From Caulobacteraceae bacterium (GTDB taxonomy: Bacteria > Pseudomonadota > Alphaproteobacteria > Caulobacterales > Caulobacteraceae): a stretch of DNA of 64,000 bases. Below the pieces are notes generated by a model. That model saw only the letters and a program-made list of their open reading frames with translations, had not been told where the DNA came from and ran no database searches. Both the position numbers and the translations under genes were made by a program. The DNA lies in the NCBI GenBank assembly GCA_019748055.1, contig JAIEQC010000012.1, positions 92,906-156,905 on the forward strand. Direction: 5' to 3'. Each line of letters begins with the position of its first letter. Positions within the stretch are counted from its first letter, which is position 1. Positions 1-7,728 of this stretch are shown here, one piece after another.

Positions 1-249
1 GCGCCTTGGCGGGTCCTGAACCTGGGCGCCGGGCGGCGCGAGCCGTTGGCGCGTTACCTCGAGGTTCTGGAGCGCAAACTCGGACGCAAGGGGATCGTCA
101 ATGCAATGCCCGTCCAGCCTGGCGAGATGATCCGCACGGAGGCCGACGTGGTGCGGACGCGGGCGTTGCTGGGGTATGATCCCAAAACTCCGATCGATGA
201 AGGCGTCGGTCGTTTCGTCGACTGGTATCGACAATTCTATGGTGTCTGA
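1..249 (+). CDS. UDP-glucuronate 4-epimerase-like NAD-dependent epimerase (3' end only)
   Basis: Open from the first base of the window; only the last 82 residues are present. They carry the C-terminal pattern of the extended SDR sugar epimerases: VLNLGAG, a QPGEM segment, ADV, a TPIDEGV segment and the terminal FVDWYRQFYG, which is the usual ending of UDP-glucuronate/UDP-galacturonate 4-epimerases. These enzymes make UDP-GalA from UDP-GlcA in the cytoplasm for surface polysaccharide. The polysaccharide export gene about 100 bp downstream fits that role. The Rossmann domain and active site lie outside the window, so the exact substrate is not provable here. Confidence 0.8.
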   Translation, partial: APWRVLNLGAGRREPLARYLEVLERKLGRKGIVNAMPVQPGEMIRTEADVVRTRALLGYDPKTPIDEGVGRFVDWYRQFYGV

Positions 250-349
250 GCCCGCTCTGGACGGCCGTCGGCGGCCCTGTTAGGGCCAGACGCGGACTTC
301 AAGGGTGAGTTCAACCCCGGATGACCGCAACTAGGAAGGTACCCTGGAC

Positions 350-1045
350 ATGCGCGCCTTTTTGATCGCCTGCGCCGCTTTTATGGTCGCCGCGTGCGGA
401 GCCGGCGCGACGCGGGACGCCAGCCTGGTCACGGCCGCGGCACCGATCGACCCGATTTCGCTGATGCAATCCTCGCGTGGCGAGGCGGGCGGCGACTATC
501 GGATCGGGGCGACCGATCTTTTGACCGTGTCCGTCTTCCAGGTGCCGGACCTGTCCTTCGACGAGATCCGGGTGGACGCGTCGGGCAATCTCCAAATGCC
601 CATGATCGGCTCCATTCAGGCCGCGGGCCTCACGCCGAACGAACTGTCCAACGACATCGCGCGTCGATTGGGCGAGCGTTACCTGCGCAATCCGCAGGTC
701 ACCGTCACCGTCAAGGAAGCCGCCAGCCAGAAGGTCACCATCGACGGCGCCGTGACCCAACCCGGCGTCTATGAGATGCGCGGCCGCACCACCCTGATGC
801 AGGCCGTGGCCATGGCCAGGGGCCCGCTGCGCGAGGCGAACGTGCGCAGCGTCGCCGTTTTCCGCGAGGTCAACGGCCAGCGCATGGTGGCGGTGTTCGA
901 TCTGGCCGCGATCCGCAACGGTCAGGCGGAGGACCCGGTCATCCTGGGCGACGACGTCGTGGTGGTGGACATCAGCCGCACGAACGCCCTGGTGCGGGAC
1001 GCCGTCCAGGCGCTGCCGGCGCTGGCCATCTTCCAGGTGTTCTGA
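350..1045 (+). CDS. Polysaccharide export outer-membrane lipoprotein (Wza/GumB-type, Poly_export + SLBB)
   Basis: 231 residues. It opens with a lipoprotein signal ending in a VAAC lipobox (cysteine near residue 16). Residues about 48-125 match the Poly_export domain (GDYRIGATDLLTVSVF, then VDASGNLQMPMIGSI), followed by one SLBB domain (VTIDGAVTQPGVYEM). The length fits the short single-SLBB proteins of alphaproteobacteria rather than the roughly 380-residue Wza of E. coli. Members of the family form or gate the outer-membrane channel that exports capsule or exopolysaccharide. A good ribosome site (ggaaggt) lies 9 bases before the ATG. A sugar epimerase precedes it and an M48 protease lipoprotein follows 7 bases downstream, probably in one transcript. 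Confidence 0.9.
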   Translation: MRAFLIACAAFMVAACGAGATRDASLVTAAAPIDPISLMQSSRGEAGGDYRIGATDLLTVSVFQVPDLSFDEIRVDASGNLQMPMIGSIQAAGLTPNELSNDIARRLGERYLRNPQVTVTVKEAASQKVTIDGAVTQPGVYEMRGRTTLMQAVAMARGPLREANVRSVAVFREVNGQRMVAVFDLAAIRNGQAEDPVILGDDVVVVDISRTNALVRDAVQALPALAIFQVF

Positions 1046-1052
1046 CGCCTTG

Positions 1053-2066
1053 ATGCGGCGGTCCACCCTGACCGTCTGCGTTGCCGCAGCCCTGCTCACA
1101 GCGTGCGGCGGGGGCAGCGACGGGCTGAACGTTCCCTCCCACACGTCCGCCGAGATCCATGGACCCGCCGCACGGTTCGCGGCGCTCCAGGCTATGGACG
1201 CGCGTGTCGCCACGGTCTTTCACCGGCTGGTCACCGCCAATGCCGATCTATGCGCCGAACCCGGCCCCAACGCCGGCTGGAGCCTCCATGCCGCAAACCA
1301 ATATGGCGAGGAGATGCGGCCTTTAGTGACCGCGACGGGCGACCTGCAGGGCGACCTTCCGGCGGTTCTGGCCGTCGTGCCTGGCGGCCCGGCAGAGCGT
1401 GCCGGGCTGCTGCCCGGCGACGTGATCCTGTCCGTGAACGGAGCGGCTCTCTCCGTCGGCAAGACCGACGCTGTGGAGAGCTGGGACGGAGTGGCGCGGA
1501 ACCTGTCCCTGATCGACGACGCCCTGGCCGACGGCGATCCCGTCACGCTGGGGATAAGCCGCAGCGGCGCCGTTCGGACCCTGCCGCTGATCGGGGACCC
1601 GGCCTGTCCATACTCGGTTCAGCTGGACGTGTCTGACGAACTGAACGCCCGCGCGAACGGGACCGGCGTGTTCATATCCACAGCCCTGGCGGGGTTCGCC
1701 GCAGGCGACGACGAACTGGCGCTGATCCTGGCGCACGAGTTGGCGCACAACATCCTCAAGCACCGGGAGCGGTTCGATCGCGAAGCGCCGGCCCGTCGGG
1801 TGTTCGGCAATCTGGCCGTCGCGCCGTCCAGCCTGGCCGCCGCGGAGCGCGACGCCGACCGGTTGGGCCTGTACCTCATGACCCGCGCAGGGTTCGACGA
1901 AGGCGTCGCCGCGCCGTTCTGGCGGCGGTTCGGAGAGGCGAACTGGCGAGTCCGCTGGGCCCAGTGGGGTCACCCGTCGGCGGAGGTCCGCGCCCGTCAG
2001 CTTGAAGGCGTCGCGGCGGAGATCGCCGCCTCTCGTGCGCGTGGAGAGCGCATCGATCCGCGGTGA
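1053..2066 (+). CDS. PDZ-domain M48-family metalloprotease lipoprotein
   Basis: 337 residues from the ATG; a TTG directly before it (1050) is a less likely start. The signal peptide ends in a LTAC lipobox (Cys18). A PDZ-like module occupies about residues 103-180 (VVPGGPAERAGLLPGDVILSVNG). An M48 zinc site follows: HELAH at 228-232 and the downstream glutamate in the AAERDADR segment near 265. The protein is therefore expected to be a membrane-anchored periplasmic zinc protease of the BepA/LoiP type, possibly in outer-membrane protein quality control. It starts 7 bases after the polysaccharide export gene, which suggests co-transcription, though any link to polysaccharide is inferred only from position. 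Confidence 0.87.
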   Translation: MRRSTLTVCVAAALLTACGGGSDGLNVPSHTSAEIHGPAARFAALQAMDARVATVFHRLVTANADLCAEPGPNAGWSLHAANQYGEEMRPLVTATGDLQGDLPAVLAVVPGGPAERAGLLPGDVILSVNGAALSVGKTDAVESWDGVARNLSLIDDALADGDPVTLGISRSGAVRTLPLIGDPACPYSVQLDVSDELNARANGTGVFISTALAGFAAGDDELALILAHELAHNILKHRERFDREAPARRVFGNLAVAPSSLAAAERDADRLGLYLMTRAGFDEGVAAPFWRRFGEANWRVRWAQWGHPSAEVRARQLEGVAAEIAASRARGERIDPR

Positions 2067-2234
2067 CTCAACCTTCCGTTCACGGTGAAAGCGCGTCCCG
2101 CCTGCCACAGGTTCGCCTGACGGGCTGACGCGACAAGGCTTTTTCGCTTGCAATCGGCAACGCGGTTGGCCTAGAAGCATTTCGGGAAAGCGCGGGGCAA
2201 ACCGCGTCAACCTCAAAACCTGAAGGGGATTCTG

Positions 2235-2462
2235 ATGCGTAAGACGATCGCCGCCGTTTCGGTTGGTCTGCTGCTGGTCGCCGGCCAAGCCGCCGCCGCC
2301 GGTTCCAACACTGCCGTCGCCCGCGTGGGTGACCGCGTCGGCGCCTCGGCCGACGCCTCCAACGAGTTCGCCGGCATTCCGATTGCCGTGCTGCTGATCG
2401 GCGGCGCCGTTCTGGCCACCGCCATCGTCGTCGCCACCGACGACGACTCGGACAGCAACTAA
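2235..2462 (+). CDS. Small secreted or membrane protein of unknown function
   Basis: 75 residues: a cleavable signal peptide (to about AAA at 20-22), a 25-residue soluble stretch, one hydrophobic segment (about 47-67, ending AIVVATDD) and an acidic tail DDDSDSN. There are no cysteines and no recognised domain. The start is supported by a gaagggg ribosome site 6-7 bases upstream, and a strong hairpin terminator follows the stop, so it is probably a real gene of its own. The arrangement of signal peptide, short linker, membrane helix and acidic tail is seen in small proteins near exopolysaccharide genes, but no function can be assigned. Confidence 0.72.
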   Translation: MRKTIAAVSVGLLLVAGQAAAAGSNTAVARVGDRVGASADASNEFAGIPIAVLLIGGAVLATAIVVATDDDSDSN

Positions 2463-2505
2463 GTCCGACTGCCTCGCGGTTTCGGCCGCGGAGTTGAAAA
2501 GTTTG

Positions 2506-2535
2506 AGCCGGCGGATCACCATCCGCCGGCTTTCG
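2506..2535 (+). terminator. Rho-independent terminator
   Basis: An 11-bp perfect stem (2506-2516 with 2521-2531), a 4-base loop, then a short T-rich run. It lies between the convergent ends of the small membrane protein (+) and the legionaminic nucleotidyltransferase (-), so it may serve both strands. Confidence 0.8.
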
Positions 2536-2558
2536 CTTGTCCAGGACTCAGCAAGCGA

Positions 2559-3614
2559 TCAGCCGCCTTCGAAAATGGCGCCGTAGTCTTCGTTGGCGCG
2601 GGCGAAGTCGGTCATCCGGCCCACGTCCACCCAGTATCCCTCGGCCCGATGCGCCCTCACGGGCCGCCCGCCCTCGATCATCGCCTGAAGCAGTTGCGGC
2701 ATGTCGTACGGCCCGGCAGCAGGGATCAGAGCGCGTGCCGCCGACGACAGGACATAGACGCCCGCATTGATGCGGTAGACCTGACTGGGCTTCTCCTCGA
2801 TCCCCAGCACGCGACCCCGGTCGGCGTTGATGACGCCGAACGGCACCTGCATCTCGTAGTCGCGCACCACCACCGTCGCGGCGGCCCCGGCGGCGGCGTG
2901 ATCGTCGACGACGCGGCCATAGTCCATCTTGGTCAGGACGTCGCCGTTGGTGACCAGCACGTCTCCCGTCACGTCGGCCGGCATGAGGCTCAGAGACCCG
3001 CAGGTGCCTCGAGGGCTGTCCTCGCGCAGATAGCGGATGTGCAGTCCCCGCTCGGATCCGTCGCCGAAATGCGCCTCGATCTGCTCGCCGCGATAGTTGA
3101 TCGACAGGAAGATGCGGCGGAACCCTTGGGCGGCGAAGGCGTCGACGACCGTGTCCAGCATGGGCCGCGGCCCCACCTTCAGCATCGGTTTGGGCGTGTC
3201 GTGCGTCAGCTCGGCCAGCCGGGTTCCGCGCCCGCCGGCCATGATGACCACCGCCTCGGTCCGCTCCGGCATCTCGAGGAAGTCCGAGACCGTCGACAGA
3301 CCCAGCACTTGGCCGTCGTCGTCGACCAACGGGAGCTGTCGCAGCTTGCGGGACCGCAGCAGGCCAAGGCGCGAGGCCGGGTCCATGCCGGCCGGCGCCG
3401 TCGCGGGGGAGGTGTTGGCGAAGGCGCCGCAGGGACCGTCGAGGTCTTCGCCGCGAATCAGGGCGCGGCGGATGTCGCCGTCGGAAAGGGTTCCGAGCAG
3501 GCGACGGTTCGGGTCGACCACAAGCGCGATGCCCGCGCCGGTGGCGTCGATGTTGCGCAGGGCGTCGCGTAGGCTGGCCTCCGGCGCGATCAGGGCGCGT
3601 TCCCAATGCTTCAT
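2559..3614 (-). CDS. ptmE: Legionaminic-pathway sugar nucleotidyltransferase with CBS pair (PtmE/LegX-like)
   Basis: 351 residues. Two N-terminal CBS motifs (about 1-120) precede a nucleotidyltransferase domain with the signature MAGGRGTRL and a KPM(L)xxVGxRPM segment, NGDVLT for metal binding and EEKP. This CBS plus NTP-transferase architecture is that of PtmE of Campylobacter (LegX in other species), which makes GDP-glucosamine as the entry step of legionaminic acid synthesis. The ATG at 3614 overlaps the stop of the synthase gene (ATGA) and has a perfect ggagga site, so it was chosen over an upstream in-frame ATG. It is the last gene of the legG-legI-ptmE unit. Mannose-1-phosphate guanylyltransferase activity is the main alternative. 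Confidence 0.85.
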   Translation of the reverse strand: MKHWERALIAPEASLRDALRNIDATGAGIALVVDPNRRLLGTLSDGDIRRALIRGEDLDGPCGAFANTSPATAPAGMDPASRLGLLRSRKLRQLPLVDDDGQVLGLSTVSDFLEMPERTEAVVIMAGGRGTRLAELTHDTPKPMLKVGPRPMLDTVVDAFAAQGFRRIFLSINYRGEQIEAHFGDGSERGLHIRYLREDSPRGTCGSLSLMPADVTGDVLVTNGDVLTKMDYGRVVDDHAAAGAAATVVVRDYEMQVPFGVINADRGRVLGIEEKPSQVYRINAGVYVLSSAARALIPAAGPYDMPQLLQAMIEGGRPVRAHRAEGYWVDVGRMTDFARANEDYGAIFEGG

Positions 3615-4699
3615 GGGATTTCCTCCGCATCCAGCGCATCGTCGACGGCATAGGCGCGTCGAGCCGCGCCGCCCGCCATGTCCCACCACCACATGGGCGA
3701 CAGACCGTCGGCCGGGCGTTTGGCGGTCACCATGCGCTCGGACCAGGTCTCACCGGCATCTACCGGGGCCGACGCGACCAGGGAGCGCCGCGCGATCGGC
3801 CGATTGGGCAACTCGGCGGCCGACGGCGCCTTGATCCCGTCGCCCAGCGCCGCCTCGACCTCCCGGATCGCCTCGACCAGAGCGGCGAGTTCCCCAGGCT
3901 CCAGAGAGGCCGCGTGGTCGGGCCCCGGACGGTTGCGGCTCAGGGTGAAGTGCTTCTCGATCACGCGCGCGCCCAGCGCGACGGCGGCGGTGGCCACGGC
4001 GATCCCGAGCGTATGGTCCGAATAGCCGACGGGCACGCCGAACTCGGCGGCCATGGTCGTCATGGCTCTGAGGTTCGCCGCGGCGGCCGGGGCCGGATAC
4101 TGGGTCGTGCACTGAAGGACGGTGACCCTTTCGGCCACCGCCGCCCTCCCCTCGGCCGTCGCGAAGGCGGTCTCGCACTCGGCGAGGCCCGACGGCGCGC
4201 CTCTCCGCGTCAGGCCGAAGGCGATGACGCCCAGCGCCTGCCGCACCTCACCAAGCTCGGCCATGCCGGTGGACACGAACAGCGGTCGGCCGGTGCGGGC
4301 CGCGGCCAGAAGCATGGGTCCCCAGGTAAGGTCGCCGGACGGAATCTTGATCGCCGGCACGCCCAGACGATCCAGCAGGGCCAGTCCCTCCATGTCGAAG
4401 GCGGTGGACATGAAGGCGACGCCCCGCTCGCGACATCGATCGGCGAGGCGGTGGTGCGCCTCTTCCGACAGTTCCAGTCGGCGCAACATGTCGGCCTGGC
4501 CGCCGTCGTGGCCGGTGTTGACGACCTGATAGGCGGCCTTGGCGGCGCGTTGGGTGACCAAGGCGTCCGCGCGGAAGGTCTGGAACTTGACGGCGTCGGC
4601 CCCCGCGTCAGCGGCGACGTCGACCATGGTCAGGGCGTCGTCCAGCGAGCCGTCGTGGTTCACGCCCGCTTCGGCGACGATGAAGACGCGGTCAGCCAT
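3611..4699 (-). CDS. legI: N,N'-diacetyllegionaminic acid synthase (NeuB family)
   Basis: 362 residues, the normal length of NeuB-family synthases. The TIM-barrel begins FIVAEAGVNHDGS and contains DAVKFQTF, the IKIPSGDL and STGMA segments, LQCTTQYP, GYSDHTLG and EKHFTL. A C-terminal antifreeze-like SAF domain (about 290-350) follows. The enzyme condenses a 6-deoxy-mannosamine derivative with phosphoenolpyruvate to give the nonulosonic acid. Sequence alone does not separate sialic, legionaminic and pseudaminic synthases; the neighbouring hydrolysing epimerase, PtmE-like protein and LegB/LegC genes point to legionaminic acid. It overlaps legG by 8 bases upstream and ptmE by 4 bases downstream, implying translational coupling. 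Confidence 0.88.
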   Translation of the reverse strand: MADRVFIVAEAGVNHDGSLDDALTMVDVAADAGADAVKFQTFRADALVTQRAAKAAYQVVNTGHDGGQADMLRRLELSEEAHHRLADRCRERGVAFMSTAFDMEGLALLDRLGVPAIKIPSGDLTWGPMLLAAARTGRPLFVSTGMAELGEVRQALGVIAFGLTRRGAPSGLAECETAFATAEGRAAVAERVTVLQCTTQYPAPAAAANLRAMTTMAAEFGVPVGYSDHTLGIAVATAAVALGARVIEKHFTLSRNRPGPDHAASLEPGELAALVEAIREVEAALGDGIKAPSAAELPNRPIARRSLVASAPVDAGETWSERMVTAKRPADGLSPMWWWDMAGGAARRAYAVDDALDAEEIP

Positions 4700-5840
4700 G
4701 GTCGTGCTCCAGATCGACGAAGGGCTTGCGCAGAAGGACCTCGCGCGACGGTGTGGCTTTCAGGATGGAGACGATGCGAGGCACGGAGCGGCCGTCGCCG
4801 TAAGGGTTGAGCATGGCGTCCGGACGGAGCGCTTCCGCCGCCGCCAGCGCTGCGAGGATTGCGGCGGGGTCGGCCGGTGACCAGATCACGCTGGGGCCGG
4901 CAAGCCGGCCCGACTGGCGCAGGCCGACGTCGACCGTCGGCACGCCGAGGGTCGGGATCTCGGCGAGACCGGAGGAGGAGTTGCCCAAAACCGCGCGGCA
5001 TCGCGCCGCGAGGGCAGGGTAGGCGTCGCCCAATGCAGCGCACACGTGGACGTTCCTTCGCCCCTCCGCCCACTGGCGGGTCCGTTCACGGATGAGGTCG
5101 CCTCCGGGGTCGGCGTTCGGAGCGGTGACCCAGAGCGTCCAACGGTCATCCAGTCCGTCGAGGGCGCTCAATAAGCCTTCCAGCTCAGCCCGGCCGTGGT
5201 CGGGTTGCAGGGTGACGGGATGGAAGGTGACCAGCAGGTTGCGGTCGCCCAGCGGAGCGCCGAGGCGGCGCTCCAGTTCCGCGTCGGGCATGCGCGACGC
5301 TTCGATCAACCCGTCCAGTGCCGGATTGCCGACGACGTGGATGCGGTCAAGCGCCTCGCCCATGTGACGCAGGCGGCGCGCGGCGGGCTCGTGAAAGGCC
5401 AGGTGCAGGTGGGACAGCTTGGTCAGGGCGTGGCGGAAGGCGTCGTCCATGGCCCCTTCCGTGACGTCGCCGCCGGAGAGGTGGACCAACGGCACGCCCG
5501 CGAGCGTCGCGCCCTGCGCCGCGGCGAGAGTCTCGAAACGATCGCCCAGCAGGATGAGCATATCCGGCGTGTCGTCGGTCAGGGCGGCGGCCACGCCTTC
5601 GAGCACCCGGGCGGAACGGACTGCGGGGCTCCCCTGCCCCCACGGCACGCGGTCCGAGATCGGCAGGCCGGTCGCCTCGACACCCTCGACCGTCAGTCCC
5701 TGGTCGACGTCCAGATGACCACCCGTGACGATCAGACCGAAGTCGAAGGCCGGATCATCATGAAAGGCGCATGCGACCGGCGCCAGAATGTTCCAGTCGG
5801 CGCGGCCGGTGGTCAGCAGGCGGAGACGGCGCGGGCTCAC
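4692..5840 (-). CDS. legG: UDP-N-acetylglucosamine/bacillosamine 2-epimerase, hydrolysing (NeuC/LegG family)
   Basis: 382 residues. It starts with the fold signature LLTTGRADWNIL and carries GGHLD, LLGDRFE, HLSGGDVTEGAMDDAFRHA, a LVTFHPVT segment and the GNSSSG(L)AEIP motif. These are diagnostic of hydrolysing NeuC/LegG enzymes, which cut off UDP and invert C2 to give the mannosamine-type precursor used by LegI. The start is a GTG with an aggaggg site upstream. It heads the minus-strand unit legG-legI-ptmE and is divided from the divergent legH gene by 86 bp, which must hold both promoters. Confidence 0.88.
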   Translation of the reverse strand: MSPRRLRLLTTGRADWNILAPVACAFHDDPAFDFGLIVTGGHLDVDQGLTVEGVEATGLPISDRVPWGQGSPAVRSARVLEGVAAALTDDTPDMLILLGDRFETLAAAQGATLAGVPLVHLSGGDVTEGAMDDAFRHALTKLSHLHLAFHEPAARRLRHMGEALDRIHVVGNPALDGLIEASRMPDAELERRLGAPLGDRNLLVTFHPVTLQPDHGRAELEGLLSALDGLDDRWTLWVTAPNADPGGDLIRERTRQWAEGRRNVHVCAALGDAYPALAARCRAVLGNSSSGLAEIPTLGVPTVDVGLRQSGRLAGPSVIWSPADPAAILAALAAAEALRPDAMLNPYGDGRSVPRIVSILKATPSREVLLRKPFVDLEHDHG

Positions 5841-5926
5841 CCCAATCCCTCCTCGACGCGCTGGGCGTCGTGGGTCAGCCTAGCCGAGGCGGCCGATTCG
5901 CCCCACGGCCGCCGGGAGGGCCGAAC

Positions 5927-6565
5927 ATGCGCATCGCCATCGTAGGAACCGGCGGCCTGGGCCGAGAGGTTGCGGCGCTGGCCCTCGAGCAGGTCCGCGC
6001 GGAAGGCGGCGAAGTGGCCGATCCGGTCGTCTTCGTGCCGCATGATCTTGGGGAAGCTTCTCCGCTCGCGGGGATTCCCACGCGCACACTGACGGAACTC
6101 CACGACGATCAGGCTCTGGTGGTCGCCGTCGGCGATCCTGGGATACGACGGCGCATCGTCCAGGGTGACGCCGCCGGCCGTCGCTTCGGCGGTGTCATGG
6201 CCGACACGGCCCGCCTTCGCGGCCGCAACGAACTCGGCGAAGGCGCGATCCTGTGCGACGGCGTGGTCGTGACCGACAACGTCCGCATCGGCCGGCATTT
6301 TCTGGCCAATCCACACGCCTGCGTCATGCACGACTGCACGATCGGCGACTTCGTGACCCTGGCGCCGGGAGCGAGGGTCAACGGCAATGTGGAGATCGGC
6401 GACGACGCCTACGTAGGCGCGGGGGCGGTGATCAAGCAGGGGGCGCCCGGCCGGCCCCGCCGCATCGGCGCGGGCGCGGTGATCGGCATGGGCGCGGTGG
6501 TGACGCGGGACGTCGGCCCCGGCGAGACCGTGGTCGGCAATCCGGCGCGCCCTCTGAAACGCTGA
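5927..6565 (+). CDS. legH: NeuD/PglD/LegH-family sugar N-acetyltransferase
   Basis: 212 residues. An N-terminal Rossmann-like sugar-binding part (MRIAIVGTGGLGREVA) leads into left-handed beta-helix hexapeptide repeats (residues about 95-205: IGRHFLANPHACVMHDCTIGDFV and later GAGAVIGMGAVVTRDV), ending in the usual VVGNPARPLKR. The histidine in the MHDCTIG segment matches the catalytic base of PglD. In the legionaminic pathway this enzyme acetylates the 4-amino group made by LegC. The ATG at 5927 has a gggaggg site. Unusually it is on the plus strand between two minus-strand blocks of the same pathway and ends 2 bases from the stop of legC. Confidence 0.85.
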   Translation: MRIAIVGTGGLGREVAALALEQVRAEGGEVADPVVFVPHDLGEASPLAGIPTRTLTELHDDQALVVAVGDPGIRRRIVQGDAAGRRFGGVMADTARLRGRNELGEGAILCDGVVVTDNVRIGRHFLANPHACVMHDCTIGDFVTLAPGARVNGNVEIGDDAYVGAGAVIKQGAPGRPRRIGAGAVIGMGAVVTRDVGPGETVVGNPARPLKR

Positions 6566-6567
6566 GG

Positions 6568-7728
6568 TCAATCCACGAGCGCCGCACTGGAGGGCAGGTT
6601 GATCACCGAGGCTTCCAGCGCCTCTGCGACCGGCAGGGACGCCCTGGGACAATTGGCGTACATCGGGAGGCGGTGCATCAGCGTCCAGATCGGCCGCGCC
6701 TGGATGCCCGCCGCGTTCAGCCGCGTAAGCAGATCGTCGCGCAGATCGCGGTCGGGCCGGTCGAGGATCAGGCCGTTCAACCAGTTGTTCGGGCGCGTTC
6801 CTGCCGGCGGCGCGAGCGGCCTGACGCCCTCTATCCCCGCCAAGTCGGAGCCATAACGATCAGCCAGCGTACGCTTGCGCGCCAGCATGTCGTCCAGCCG
6901 TTCCAGCTGTGCGAGGCCAAGCGCAGCGTTGAGATTGGGAAGACGGTAGTTCCAGCCGACCTCGTCGTGATCGTAGATCCACCCGGAACCGCGTCGGGCG
7001 GTGGTGGTCAAATGCTTTGCGCGCGCGGCCAGAGCCGGGTCACGAGTCAGGATCGCGCCGCCGCCGCCGGTCGTGACGATTTTGTTGCCGTTGAAGCTGA
7101 GCGTGCTCAGCAGGCCGTCGCCGCCCACGTGGGCCCCGCCAGCGAACGAGCCCAGCGCCTCGGCCGCGTCCTCGACCACCGTCAGGTTCCAGCGGCGCGC
7201 GACGGCCACGAGCCCCGCCATGTCCGCCGGAAATCCGAAGACATGGGTGACGGCCAAGACCCGGATCACGGCGCCGGTCTGGCGGTTGACGCAGGTCCCG
7301 TCTTGAAGCTCGGCCACCTCGACCAGATGCGCCTCGACCGAGGCAGGATTGACGGCCAGCGTGACGGGATCGGCGTCGACGAAGTGGGGAGTGGCGCCGG
7401 CGTGGCTTACGGCATTGGCTGTGGCGACGAAGGTCAAGGCGGGGCACAGCACCTCGTCCCCAGGGCGAACGCCGGCGATGAGGTAGGCCATGTGCAGGGC
7501 GGCGGTACCATTGCTGACGGCCACCGCGTGAGGAAGGCCGGTGACGTCTTCCAGCATCCGCTCGAACCGGTCGACGTAGGATCCAACGGAGGAGACCCAT
7601 CCCGACGTCACGCAGTCCCGGACGTAGGCTTCCTCATGTCCGCGGAACTCCGGCGCGTGCAGCGGCAGGTCGCCAGGACCGGCCACGGCCCTGACCGCGG
7701 CGATCAGCCGATCGGCCAGATCGGTCAC
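6568..7728 (-). CDS. legC: PLP-dependent sugar aminotransferase (DegT/DnrJ/EryC1, LegC-type)
   Basis: 386 residues, typical for the family. Motifs include SNGTAALHMA, PALTFVATANAV, VVEDAAEALG and SFNGNKIVTTGGGG, whose lysine (in NGNK) should form the Schiff base with pyridoxal phosphate. The predicted reaction transfers an amino group from glutamate to C4 of the 4-keto sugar from LegB. The start is a GTG that overlaps the legB stop (GTGA), so the two are probably translationally coupled. It is convergent with legH. Confidence 0.88.
   Translation of the reverse strand: MTDLADRLIAAVRAVAGPGDLPLHAPEFRGHEEAYVRDCVTSGWVSSVGSYVDRFERMLEDVTGLPHAVAVSNGTAALHMAYLIAGVRPGDEVLCPALTFVATANAVSHAGATPHFVDADPVTLAVNPASVEAHLVEVAELQDGTCVNRQTGAVIRVLAVTHVFGFPADMAGLVAVARRWNLTVVEDAAEALGSFAGGAHVGGDGLLSTLSFNGNKIVTTGGGGAILTRDPALAARAKHLTTTARRGSGWIYDHDEVGWNYRLPNLNAALGLAQLERLDDMLARKRTLADRYGSDLAGIEGVRPLAPPAGTRPNNWLNGLILDRPDRDLRDDLLTRLNAAGIQARPIWTLMHRLPMYANCPRASLPVAEALEASVINLPSSAALVD

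Noticed and set aside
273..287. A 6-bp hairpin after the epimerase stop as a terminator
   Set aside because: Short stem and no T tract; the following polysaccharide export gene is probably in the same transcript.
311..1213. A 300-residue frame on the minus strand over the export lipoprotein gene
   Set aside because: Arg/His/Gly-rich composition with no domain; a GC-rich shadow of the real plus-strand gene.
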